Below the pieces are notes generated by a model. That model worked only from the letters and a program-made list of their open reading frames with translations. It was not told the DNA's origin and did not search any database. DNA of 64,000 nt. Origin: Nautilus pompilius (taxonomy: Eukaryota > Mollusca > Cephalopoda > Nautilida > Nautilidae). The position numbers and the translations under genes are program-made. The stretch is from contig JACATO010002127.1 in the NCBI GenBank assembly GCA_018389105.1, positions 1 through 64,000 on the forward strand, in the 5' to 3' direction. How positions within the stretch are numbered: position 1 is the stretch's first letter; each line of letters starts with the position of its first letter. Of this stretch, positions 1 to 11,379 are shown one piece after another.

Positions 1-944
1 TTATCTCTGCAACAACAACAAAAAAATGCAATGGAACCTCACCTGACGCAGCAGGAGCGCTCTTCAGTCAGGTGGAGACCGCATGCCTCATGTTATTACT
101 AGTTCCTGTCTCATCAGCAGAATCAGAGCAAAAACACAGTTTCAGTAAACTGAGAAGGTTAAAAGGGTTGTCTTTGAAGAACATCCGGCCGATGCGAAGT
201 GAATTCTATTGCCCTTTGTCAAATTCCCCCTTGATGCTCTTGACAACAGACACTGCTATCAATGGCACCACCTAACAGTTGGCGTCATCGGATAAACGCA
301 ACAGAGAAAATCTATTCGGTGAACGAGTTATAATTCTAACTACGAAAGCTTCACTGATGATACTTCTTTATATTTTTGTTGATTATGACGCTACAGTGCC
401 ACAGAATATCTAATGGCCAATATTGTGAAATAAGCAAATTAAAAGCATATACGCCCTTCAATTATTTCAGGGTGAATTTGTTTAAAGAAAAAGAAGTTTT
501 ATAAATCATCTTGAAATAGAAAATCAAGTTGTTTGTTTACCCAGTTTTAATAATCCAGGCCAGAGACTCACCGCATCCGCTCCTTTGATTCGGACAATGT
601 GAGGTTAATTATTCGTGTTTTATCTTCGTAAATCTCCCTTCCCATTAATTTCCTTTAAGACTCGTCACGATCTCGAGTTCCGTTATATTTATACGTTTAC
701 CTGTTGAAAGAAAATCACATGGGCCAGTCTCGTGGCTTCCTGAGGGAGCGGGTCAAAGGTTAGAATAGCGGCTCAGGTAAAACAAGGATTGGGTAAATGG
801 CGGATAGCAAATACCGTTTCGATCTGTGCCTGGTGTGTTCAATACTGAATTCGATGCATAATAATAAAGTTGTTTTATGGAAACTATCGTTTCAAACTCT
901 TACGGTTTCCGAGCTCTCTACATTTAGGAAAGTAAACAATACTA
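1..944. other. unique non-coding stretch
   Basis: No gene recognised. It opens with a short (CAA)n tract near position 10, and a minus-strand CAG|GTGAGG splice-donor-like site lies at about 37-45. The ATGGCGG at 797 opens a frame of about 70 codons that runs straight into the satellite array, so I do not regard it as a gene. Confidence 0.5.
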
Positions 945-2480
945 CACTCGAGCGGCTGTACAGCTGGGCTCCTGGTGAACAGCGAAATAACGTGTCATAC
1001 AGAGAGTACTAAACTCGAGCGGCTGTACAGCTGGGCTCCTGGTGAACAGCGAAATAACGTGTCATACAGAGAGTACTACACTCGAGCGGCTGTACAGCTG
1101 GGCCTCTGGTGAACAGCGAAATAACGTGTCATACAGAGAGTACTACACTCGAGCGGCTGTACAGCTGGGCTCCTGGTGAACAGCGAAATAACGTGTCATA
1201 CAGAGAGTACTACACTCGAGCGGCTGTACAGCTGGGCTCCTGGTGAACAGCGAAATAACGTGTCATATGGAGAGTACTACACTCGAGCGGCTGTACAGCT
1301 GGGCTCCTGGTGAACAGCGAAATAACGTGTCATATGGAGAGTACTACACTCGAGCGGCTGTACAGCTGAGCTCCTGGTGAACAGCGAAATAACGTGTCAT
1401 ACAGAGAGTACTACACTCGAGCGGCTGTACAGCTGGGCTCCTGGTGAACAGCGAAATAACGTGTCATACAGAGAGTACTAAACTCGAGCGGCTTACAGCT
1501 GGGCTCCTGGTGAACAGCGAAATAACGTGTCATACAGAGAGTACTAAACTCGAGCGGCTGTACAGCTGGGCTCCTGGTGAACAGCGAAATAACGTGTCAT
1601 ACAGAGAGTACTACACTCGAGCGGCTGTACAGCTGGGCTCCTGGTGAACAGCGAAATAACGTGTCATACAGAGAGTACTACACTCGAGCGGCTGTACAGC
1701 TGGGCTCCTGGTGAACAGCGAAATAACGTGTCATACAGAGAGTACTACACTCGAGCGGCTGTACAGCTGGGCTCCTGGTGAACAGCGAAATAACGTGTCA
1801 TATGGAGAGTACTACACTCGAGCGGCTGTACAGCTGGGCTCCTGGTGAACAGCGAAATAACGTGTCATATGGAGAGTACTACACTCGAGCGGCTGTACAG
1901 CTGAGCTCCTGGTGAACAGCGAAATACGTGTCATACAGAGAGTACTACACTCGAGCGGCTGTACAGCTGGGCTCCTGGTGAACAGCGAAATAAACGTGTC
2001 ATACAGAGAGTACTAAACTCGAGCGGCTTACAGCTGGGCCTCCTGGTGAACAGCGAAATAACGTGTCATACAGAGAGTACTAAACTCGAGCGGCTGTACA
2101 GCTGGGCTCCTGGTGAACAGCGAAATAACGTGTCATACAGAGAGTACTACACTCGAGCGGCTGTACAGCTGGGCTCCTGGTGAACAGCGAAATAACGTGT
2201 CATACGGAGAGTACTAAACTCGAGCGGCTGTACAGCTGGGCTCCTGGTGAACAGCGAAATAACGTGTCATACAGAGAGTACTACACTCGAGCGGCTTACA
2301 GCTGGGCTCCTGGTGAACAGCGAAGTAACGTGTCATACAGAGAGTACTACACTCGAGCGGCTGTACAGCTGGGCTCCTGGTGAACAGCGAAATAACGTGT
2401 CATATGGAGAGTACTACACTCGAGCGGCTTACAGCTGGGCTCCTGGTGAACAGCGAAATAATTTATCATCATAGAGAAAG
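945..2480. repeat. 67-bp satellite array, about 23 units, with 8-unit higher-order repeat
   Basis: Head-to-tail units of 67 bp begin with CTCGAGCGGC and contain GTACAGCTGGGCTCCTGG and a variable CATACAGAG or CATATGGAG block. I counted about 23 units. Variant units recur in fixed order: two CATATGG units, then a unit with GAGCTCC, then one ending ACTAAAC, then one lacking a base (GGCTTACAG). This series occurs at units 5-9 and again at units 13-17. The spacing of the first CATATGG units (1264 and 1799) is 535 bp, which is 8 x 67 minus the one missing base. The array therefore grew partly by duplicating an 8-unit block. The last unit decays at about 2460. Open frames inside it are by-products of the repeat: 67 is not a multiple of three and each unit has a TGA in one frame. 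Confidence 0.95.
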
Positions 2481-3689
2481 GGAATCCCGATCTATGATAG
2501 CGCAACATTTGATAGTGGCTGGGCACGAATCGCTCGCGAATTATTATCCACGATGATCTGAAATTAGTGATATTTACATTTGGCAAAACTAGGCGTTGGC
2601 AATTGGGAACTGGTTAAGTAACCGCCGGCTGATCTGTTTCTCTCTGCCGCCGCTCCATCTCTTTGGTTTTCTCTGGAGACCAAAGTTATCACTGCCATCA
2701 GTCGTTAATGCGTTTCTAAGCTGGCGGGGGTTGGGGGATCAGCGGATCGATCGAACTCGACAGTCAGTATCGATTAACCTAAGTAGAGGATTACAAAGGA
2801 AAGGAAGAACGAAACGAATTAACAGATGTCAATTATAAACAACTTTTAAAAGATAAAAATTAAAGCGACAACAACCGCAGACAGGGGGTAAAAAAAACCC
2901 CCAAGCTCCTTTCCTCTTCTCTTCTTTCGTGTTTGACCTTCCAGCAGAACCTGACACGGGGCTTTAATTTCTTCTCTACCGAAACGAACAGAACGTTTAA
3001 AATTACGAATTCTTTGCTCTGGCAAAGTTGTTGTTGTTGTTGTTGTTTTGGCAATTTAAACGCGACTGTCTGACGTCACTTCATTGTAACAGTAAATAGA
3101 TCAACTTCGTTTTTTATATCTCTCCCCCCCCGGCTGTTCCAAAGTGAAAACGATCAGCATCTTTTTTGGGGGGGAGGGACAAGCTATCGCAGGTCTCCTC
3201 GAATCTGTCTGACATTTTAAAACACGTTTATATATAAAGAATTTCTGATATTTATGTAGTCCGATAAAAGGACTGCAGGAGTAATTAACTAGATAAACTT
3301 GTTAAATTAACTGTTTGTCTCTTTTTAAATAAAAAAAAAGAAAATGTACTAAAGTACGTTTGGAATGGGGAATAAAGCCTTAAGCGTCAGTGTTTGTAAA
3401 ATTATACTGACTGCTTTTGAAGTAGGAAATCTTGGAGTATTTTAAATGATTTTCGAGTGTCGTGAACTAGCTGCGCGCGGATTATGGACGTTTTACGGCT
3501 TCATTAATCTCCTGAAGAAGTCACCCGACCATCTGAGAAATTCGATCTGTAAGCTTTCTAGTTACATCTCCTCTCCTTGTGATGTATCCTCGGCTCGGAA
3601 TATTTCCCTTCCCTTAAATGCACATTTGAAAATGAGCGATTGTAGGCCGTTTCACGAACGGGAAGCGGCCAGATCCCTATAGACGTTCT
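2481..3689. other. unique non-coding stretch
   Basis: No gene seen. It contains a (GTT)n tract at about 3028-3047, a CRE palindrome TGACGTCA at 3071-3078 and short poly-C and poly-G runs near 3125 and 3165. Confidence 0.5.
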
Positions 3690-4210
3690 AAACCCTTGAT
3701 CGGAGCAGCGCGGAATTATTGCGGCACAAAGTTTACGAGCTCGCCGACAATAGAACAGGCGGGGGACGACCCGAAATTGGCCGTAAGGAGCTGATTCCGC
3801 GCCGAGTCCGGGCGTCCGTCTGACAACGAATAGCCAGCGTCCGAAAAACCCGAGGGCCGTTGGCATGGCATGTACCGCGGCATTGCGCATGCGTGTCACG
3901 TCGTCAATTAGCAGACCCGGCAGTGCGCTCCAGTCAGTCAGGTGTCAGGGTCCGGCGGCACCGTTACAGGAAACAGCCGATAGCAAAGCGAAAGTCGAAC
4001 TGACTACTCTGCGCTGAGGCACTCGCCGTCGCCTGTTTACGGCTGGTCAGCATCCTATCCAGCGCCGGTGCTGACCGAAGGGCCATACTCCTGACAGTTT
4101 GACCATTGCTGTACAGGTCTTTTCCCTCCAGCTGCAGCGCCACCTTTGCGGGTGTCATTAACGCCAAGATGAAGACCAACGGGCAGCCTCCGAAACTGCG
4201 TTGCTTCGCT
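3690..4210. promoter_or_regulatory. CpG-rich stretch with NRF1-like palindrome and CTCF-like core
   Basis: CpG dinucleotides are dense here compared with the flanks. TGCGCATGCGT at 3884-3894 matches the NRF1 palindrome that is common in animal promoters. GCGCCACCT at 4137-4145 matches the core of the CTCF site. The only ATG in promoter-like context (about 4170) opens a frame of 15 codons. A promoter is possible, but no downstream exon is recognisable. Confidence 0.3.
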
Positions 4211-7132
4211 CAGTGATTTGCTGAATAAAGAGGTTTGTTCTGTGCCGAGTTGTATTCTCGGATACTAGCTGAGGATGACTGACTGGAGAATTAGAATTAC
4301 GAAAAAAAAATAATTAATTAATACACGTAAATTCTACCTTAGCTGGGGCGTACTGGAATACCGAATATGATATTTAGATGATAACTGATTACGGATGGAA
4401 TGCAATACTGATCACCGTTGTTGCATAGTTAAAGAAAGATTGAAACGATAAGTTCGCCACACATCTGGATACGGAGTGGGTGGTTGGGTGACAGTCTGGG
4501 AACCCGAACTGTCCTTATTTTAATAATTCATGGGTCTAATTGGCTTTCGGTGACGCTCAGTCTCTACTATATTCTTTCCACGCGAGAAATCTGTCGCATG
4601 CAAACTAAAGATGGAATTGTACCTGGAAACAGAGATTTCAGAGGCTCGGAGAACGTGATCCCAAACCCGAATCTTAACGAGGAAGGGCCGATTAGTGCAT
4701 CCATCGAGAACATTGTTTAACATTAGATTTTGTTTTAAAAGCACATTTTTTGTCCATAGGTGGCGCGTCTAGATGAAAAAAGAAGAAGAAAAGATGGCGG
4801 ACCGCGAGCTGATCGAGCAACAGAAAAAAAAAAACCAGACTTGTCGAGGAGTTTTATGAAGACAGAGTCGGGCCTGATGGAGAGGGAGAAAGTCCAGGAC
4901 CCAGCAGCAGTTTCAGAACCCTGCCCGCGTGCGCCATCGAAGCCGGGCAGGGTAATTAATAGCCCATCCTCATGTGACACCTGGCTTTAGCGGTAATAGA
5001 GCTTTACGTCTGCCTCATTAACGGCTGGTTAGTGGTAAATGTGCCCGATCACGGTGTCGTATCCACGACAGTGTTCGATCTGATGACTGTCATGGAGGGG
5101 GGGAGTATCAGATGTTCACGTTCGCTTTCCTCCTCTTTTATGCAAAACAGATGACGTCATCGCCAGCGTGTCGCACGTTCTGGCCGACGCGTGCTCACCA
5201 AAGAGTCGCGCACGACCCGAAGACATTAAAGCGGAATAGTCCGCTCCTAATCTCGTAATAGTGTAACTGGGTGATAATTAGGACATCTCGAGTGCTGGCC
5301 AGGGAGATCGAGTTCACAGCAGCAGTAACCATAACTTTGTGATGGATTCAGTCCATACTCAAAGTCCTCCTCCAAATGCATATTTAGGAAGAAGACAAAG
5401 TTAATAACCTACGATTTTTTCCTGGTTTAGCATCGAACTCTGTAACCGCAGGACCATCTTTAACCCCCCCCCTTTTCCTCTCCCCTTTCTGACATGTTTC
5501 AAAGAAATCGGCATAACACGCCTGGATCCAGCTTTAGGGAAGTCGAGACCATCAAGCTGGATCAAAGCGAGTTCGGGTCGGTGGTCACCTTTAAAGCTGA
5601 CGAGAATGTGGCAGTCGCGACTCGAACACTTCCCAAGACGGCGGAGTGTAGCACAACTACTACTTTACTTCGGTTGGAAAGGGAACAGGTCATTAAAATT
5701 TAATCCCAATATCAACTTCATATAACAAACGTTTTAATATAACCCCCCCTGCCTTCTTGCAGGTAAACAGAATTTTTAATACTGTTAGTTTTACGGTTAC
5801 CATTTACTCGACTTAAATATATATTCAGATGCATTGCCAGCGATTGCCTACGAAGTACAGCATTGGAAAGATCATCGTGGAGGAAGACGAAGCCAATTCT
5901 TTAAAAGCTGGCACACATTACAGTGAAGATGGAAAAAAAAATAATAAGGGAACTTTTAGGTGTTGATTACAGGGTCCCCCCGATAACACGTGATTCACCG
6001 CACAGAAGAAGAAAAAAAAAACATTTAAAAGAAGTACCATAATGATTAAACTCCAGTAAGTATTACTTGGGTTCAAATAAACACCCTCTCGGGCAGAAGA
6101 CGGTATTGGAATATTCAGTAGTTTGGAAATTAGTGGGCAAAGAGTGGGCTGCATCGATCCCGGTCAAAGAGGCAAATAAACTCTGCTCGTTCATTGGTTT
6201 TTATCAGATGTTCGATTTCAAAGAGCGTACGGCCGCCGCTTTTCGAGACAGCACCATGCAAACTAACAGCGCCCCCGTTTCTAGATACTGGGGGTAGATA
6301 ACTCGGCAGTATTCAATTTAGATTTCGGATTTTATATAGGAAGAACAAATTAAATGGAACACAATTACTGAACGATAGCAAAGGTAAATAAAAGACAAAA
6401 ACAAACAGGAGAGCTCTGTTAACCCTTTTCAGTCGAGAAGAGGGGATCAAACTGTAGGATGGGCCATATTTATACCGTAACCTGGGCGGTGTGCATCTCT
6501 CAGATCTCATTATCTTACATCCGGACCTTTCTGCTCCATGTGCTGAGCCTGTAAACCACTCAAATAAGTCGGTAAAGATAGCAGCCATCATCGCCAGCAT
6601 CATCGGCATCTGCCATACCAGTTCTGAACCACGATCCATGATCCAAGATAGACTACAGAGAAACTGCATTCGCGTGACCTAAATCCATACTAGAAATTCA
6701 TTTTTAGATGTTGGTCGGATGGGGGGGGAGCGCGGAATACCCGGGGGAAAACCCGCGCGCGGCTTATTTAAGGGACTTCCTTAATACTACCACGGAATAA
6801 AATTTAGACAGGATTAATCTCCATAAATAAGGTGAGTCAATGGAAGGCCCTGATTATGGTTCCGATATTGAGATCAGGTAGCCTGTATTCGATTCATGCT
6901 CTACTTGTGGCATCCCCAAGTGTTTTCACTATATATATATGTGGAGAGTCGGAAGCACGTGGTGTTAGATTCCAGAGTTTGTTCTAAAACAAAAAAAAAA
7001 CAACAACAAATGCAAAGTCTTTTGCCAATAAATTGATCCCTGTATCTCATCTAAGAATTTAAAAGGAAAAAAAAAACAGACCAGCTCCCTGAACCTCATC
7101 TTTGGCAAGCTAACTCAATATAAAATACAGTA
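4211..7132. other. unique stretch with scattered regulatory-like motifs
   Basis: No gene recognised. AGGTGGCGC (CTCF-like core) is at 4758-4766, AAGATGGCGG (YY1-like) is at 4791-4800 and TGACGTCA is at 5152-5159. An AAG|GTGAGT donor-like site is at about 6829-6837. Open frames at 5494-5703 and 6313-6682 show no domain and no coding bias that I can see. Confidence 0.4.
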
Positions 7133-7134
7133 TA

Positions 7135-7665
7135 CAGTCGACCCCCGCGTAATCGCGGTTCGGCATTCGCGGCCCCGGTTATTCGCGGAATCGCAAATAT
7201 CTTCCGCGATTTTTTATGGCTTTTTTCGTGGCAATATATATTTTCTCACGCTTTTTAACGCTAAATTATTAATAACAATATAATTTACTAATTTTGTAAT
7301 ATAAATACTAACGTAAATTCAGCAAAATATCAACATAAAATAAACGCTATTGGCTGTAGGTTTGAAAGTAGCCAATCCGAGAGCGTTATTCATTTCTCCT
7401 CGCTGCTGATTGGCTGCTGCCCACGAGGCGCTGTCTCAGGCAGATGCAGCCCCGCATCATCCCACTTTACTGCATGTAGCTATCTCGAGTGTTTCGCTGA
7501 GTGTTGTATTTTTTATTAAATTATTATTATATATTTACTTATATTTTACGTTATATTTTGACGTTTATAGGCATTTTTATGGACCACGTCTAATATTCGC
7601 GGTTTTTCACTCTTCGCGGGTGGTGCTCAAGGGACGTAACCCCCGCGAATACCGGGGGACAACTG
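7135..7665. mobile_element. non-autonomous pogo/Tigger-type DNA transposon (MITE), 531 bp
   Basis: The left end CAGTCGACCCCCGCG and the inverted right end CAGTTGTCCCCCGGT are imperfect terminal inverted repeats that continue into TCGCGG/TTCGCGG. Both ends are flanked by TA (7133-7134 and 7666-7667), the target duplication of the Tc1/mariner/pogo superfamily. Extra CGCGG motifs lie inside each end (about 7157-7210 and 7600-7650). The interior is AT-rich and encodes no transposase, so it would have been moved in trans. It carries three CCAAT/ATTGG boxes (about 7349, 7373 and 7408). Ends and target duplication are both preserved. Confidence 0.87.
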
Positions 7666-7879
7666 TATTGCGAAAAACGATTTTCTGCAGAACGGTACGG
7701 AAACTAACCATAAAAGCTACTCGTATATAAGGACGACACCTAGGTTTGTTTTGAGAGAATTCTGGCCGGATTACCTGAAAGCAGAAGTCGTTTTCGCTAA
7801 CGCAATTCTGCAGAGGTAATTCCTCAAAGCAGGAACTTGACGTTTTTTTTATATTATAGTTATGGCAGCAACAAGAGGA

Positions 7880-8020
7880 AAAACCCTGGCGGCTCGGTTG
7901 GTTCTTGTCTGACAGGGAGCGCGTTACCGACCGGCGAGCGACAAACACCTGGCTTCGATGCCACATCTTCGGCGGTGACGGTTCACCTGCAAGGACGCAG
8001 GTGGGCGGACGGCTGAAGAG
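7880..8020 (+). mobile_element. probable tRNA-derived SINE head
   Basis: GGCTCGGTTGG at 7891-7901 resembles a tRNA A box (GCTCAGTTGG type). GCTTCGATGCC at 7952-7962 matches the B box GGTTCGANNCC with one mismatch. The spacing is a little long but tolerable for pol III. The sequence after the B box (CACATCTTCGGCGG) resembles minus-strand sequence at about 36,090-36,125, which suggests a dispersed family. No clear tail or target duplication was found. A chance match is possible. Confidence 0.4.
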
Positions 8021-10107
8021 CGCGAGACTCAAGGAATTCCTTTACGGAGACATGGATGGTTAAACCAAGGAACCGCGCTTTTCTTTAGTTGGCAGAAATA
8101 TTTGAAAACACTGAAGTTTTGTTTCTTTTCTAATCGGTTCCTCCGGGGGAGGAGGAGCAGGAGAGGAATCTAGACAATGGCCCGGACCCACCGGGTACAC
8201 TAATTCCATTTGGCGCCATTTGTAGAAATTGGAAATGCCCCTGACTTACGGTGGTGGAAACCATCGCTTTATGTAACTCTGTTTACCGGGTAAGACAACA
8301 AACAGTCGATGCCATTACCGCTGCTATTATTACCTGTTAGGGATGCTATTCGGAAGAATTTTTTTTTTCTTTTTGTTCAGTTACGCACAGCATCCATCTT
8401 CGATCATATCTGATTGGTTTTCAGCTTTAAGATTTTTTTGGGAAAGGTCGAACGTTGAGTTATTCTGATTAGCAATCGGCTCGGATCTTTTATTCTCGCC
8501 TCTTCATGTGGAACGTTGCTCATCGAAAATGTTTCGATAGGAGAGACAGGCGTATCTCCCGGCCTCATAGCGGAAGCCTAAAGATGGTCGAAGGTCAGTA
8601 ATTGGAACTTCCTGTGATTAAGAAAAAAGCAGCCACAAATCTAAAGAGAATTAGGAGGAGTCTTGGCTTCTCAGGCCAAAAGTTTGTGGATTCGATTAGC
8701 CCAACTCTAAACAAAGGAAATCATATTCTGACCTCTGTTTACGCGATATTTACATGAAATTAACTATGGCGGATAGTAAAAGCAAACGATTGATCATTTA
8801 AAGCGGTCAGCTAGGAAAATTTTAAATAGTTTTTTTGGTGGAACGCACGACCTGATCTAATAGTACCATCCTTCTCAGGATTCAGAAGTTAAGCGAACAA
8901 TAATAATACCGTGTACCTTAAAGACGACGGCACGAAACTTCACTAAAAATAACACACTATTCTCACATATTGACCAAGGTCTTGTAACGTGTCGGATAAA
9001 GAAGTACTTCCGCTTGCAGGGTTCCGGAAGTGTATGGTTTAAAGAAAAGTTCCCAGAAATATAGTTTAATTTTCGTTTTGGAATTGTGTGCTACCACGCT
9101 GTTTGTTAGCTTACCCTGACCCCTCCAAAGTAGCTAACCCTGGCCAAAGAGCGTAGTGTTACGGTTTTCCGCTAGGAGGCGTTGCTAGTTCTTCATCACG
9201 TGGTGCCCGGAAGAAAATTCTACCCGAAAAAAGCTGTTAATCTACACACCTCGGGTTGCATATCAAAAAATTGGTCTGATTGCCACATTTGGTCATTTAA
9301 GTATAGCACAGCAATTACAGACAAACAAACAAGATTTTACCACTGCTCTTGAGGGGAAGTTCGTTTCTTAAAGGCGGAAGTGCACTCCAGTTGTTACTGC
9401 CCGATCTTCTCGGCGGAGGTAAGCTGGAATATTCTTCTGCATGTGGTGGCGCTGATTTGTAAAAATTACTTTGCCATCGATTAGAAAAATTGGAAACATT
9501 TCAAAGGCTCATCCTTCAATGCTTTGCACTCGAAAACAATAAAACAAATAGCTTAAAATTTTTTCTACTGGTTGTCACATGACCATTATTCCTAACTGAA
9601 CTTGTAGATGAAGCTTAACTCGAGACGTCATATAACTTTGACCTTTGTACCGACCTATATGACGTTAGTTATGGACTCATCCACGAATGAACTCAGTTGG
9701 ACACGCGGCTTAATATTAAACCAAACTTTCAAACTGAACCTTGTTCTCTTTCATCCAAAAAGCAAATTGTTTTTTTTTAAAAAAAAAAAATATGTTGCAT
9801 AAATCGAACCGCAGTTGCAAGTACTAGGTTAGAGAGGAGAGGACACGTGAAAGGGACGACTGAAAGCATACATTTTTATCTCTAAAACTAATCATTTATG
9901 TACATTAAGTCCATCTATCTTTAGAAAATCGTTCTTCATGCAGTTTAATTGATAATATAAATCTGCAATAAAAAGCTATTAATCACTAATGGATTTTCTC
10001 TTCAATGTATACAGGGACTGTTGTATACGTAAAATACTTAAGTTGTTAATAACCAAACCCGTAATTGAAACAATTCCTAAGAAAAGATATATTTATGCCT
10101 CGCTCTT
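8021..10107. other. unique non-coding stretch
   Basis: No gene recognised. Contents noted: ATGGCGG at 8766, a GAG|GTAAGC donor-like site at about 9416-9424, and an A/T-tract junction near 9770-9790. Confidence 0.5.
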
Positions 10108-10134
10108 CTCTCTCTCTCTCTCCTCTCTCTCTCT

Positions 10135-10169
<35 letters not shown>

Positions 10170-10171
10170 CT

Positions 10172-10212
<41 letters not shown>

Positions 10213-10300
10213 CTCTTCTCTCTCTCTCTCTTCTCTCTCTCCATCTCTCTTCTCTCCCCCTCTCTCTTTTATCTCTCTTCTCTCTCTCTCTCTCTCTCTG
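10108..10300. repeat. (CT)n microsatellite with CC and CCATC interruptions
   Basis: Almost pure TCTCTC broken by CCTCTC and CCATCTC. Ser/Leu-rich open frames across it are products of the repeat. Confidence 0.97.
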
Positions 10301-10344
10301 AGGTTACGTACGGAAGCTTCCGAAATGCATGCACAGACATGGCA

Positions 10345-10421
10345 TCTATATCTGTTTATAAATCACAGTATTAATTTTTAATAGATAATCTGTTTATAAA
10401 TCACAGTATTAATTTTTATAG
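10345..10421. repeat. tandem duplication of about 38 bp
   Basis: The segment ATCTGTTTATAAATCACAG followed by TATTAATTTTTA occurs twice in direct succession with almost no divergence, so the duplication is recent. Confidence 0.85.
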
Positions 10422-11199
10422 ATATCCATTGGTGATGAATCAGAAATACAGATGCAGCCAAAGTATTTTCGAAATCTCAAGTTTTAAATTTCAGACAAAT
10501 ATTTACTGCTAAACTGTTTATGATATTTATAAACTAAGCGCACTATACATTAGTAGTATTTTAGAATTTAGAATGGTAAAGCTGACTGCACATAGGATAT
10601 TCACTGGTAAAGAAGGTAAATAATGACTGTCTCTGCCTTTTTTAAATTACAAATTTCAAGTTGCACTACTATCCATCCAAAGTATGATAGATATTATCAC
10701 GCCACCTAAGGATTTAGTAGGGATTTTTGCTTATATCGTTAAATGACGTCATAGGAAGTTTCGTTTACTCTTTTTTTAATGGCGACACTGTTTAACATCA
10801 CCGATTATATGTACACATACACTTAACATTACGCCACCTACGTGTCACTGTTTCCACGATAAGCGATACTATCCGCCCGATCCTAAGTTATGCGGTAAAC
10901 TAACCACAGCACTACCGCGCCGCCCCAGTTTATCTTTACTTTGAAAGAAAGTCATGGCTACAGATAAACTTGATACGCATCACTTTTAACTAAGAAATAT
11001 TATATATATATATATAACATCCTTACCATTAAAGTTCCTTTTTCATTATTTCTTAATGCTTAGCTTGCGGTGTCTTTTTATATTTCTTCTTTACTACCCG
11101 ACAATTTCGCTTTCTTCTGCCCGTCCACGTTCCCTGTCCGTCATTTCCACTTTTCGCGGAAACCGGCGACCGCCCAGATCCGACAGCCGGGCGTACACG
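10422..11199. other. AT-rich unique stretch
   Basis: No gene seen. Two CTCF-like cores on the plus strand, ACGCCACCT at 10699-10707 and 10831-10839, flank a CRE palindrome at 10744-10751. A (TA)n run lies at about 10999-11017. The last 100 bases become CpG-rich and include TTTTCGCGGAAACC, which resembles an E2F site. Confidence 0.45.
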
Positions 11200-11379
11200 A
11201 TGTCTGCCTGCGCAGAGGAGAACGAGGCTCCCCCCCCCAAAAAAGTGGAATCAGTACCCAAATCGGAAAACGAAACTTTTACGCCTCGCCTACTGCCATT
11301 TAAACAACAACAACAACTCTCCGGCAGCGCTATTTTTTCCGAATATGTTAAGGCTCGCACCGAGAAACCCCATCATTAG
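11200..11379 (+). CDS. possible small unassigned protein, 59 residues
   Basis: A true ATG at 11200 opens a frame ending at TAG 11377-11379. The predicted protein is hydrophilic: it begins MSACAEENEAPPPKKVE, has a QQQQ run in the middle (from a CAA tract) and ends SEYVKARTEKPHH. No signal peptide, membrane segment or known domain is visible. Its amino-acid make-up looks more protein-like than the other frames of the window, and the 100 bases upstream are CpG-rich. I saw no RNA signal beyond this. It could be a small conserved protein, a terminal exon or a chance frame. Confidence 0.22.
   Translation: MSACAEENEAPPPKKVESVPKSENETFTPRLLPFKQQQQLSGSAIFSEYVKARTEKPHH

Noticed and set aside
945-2474. 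Overlapping frames of about 67-75 codons inside the satellite
   Set aside because: They are a by-product of a 67-bp unit cycling through three frames. Each is ended by the repeat's own stop, and there is no start context or codon bias.
10065-10381. Ser/Leu-rich frames across CT arrays here and at 42.5, 52.6 and 59.9 kb, and Arg/Glu-rich frames across GA arrays
   Set aside because: They are translations of dinucleotide repeats.
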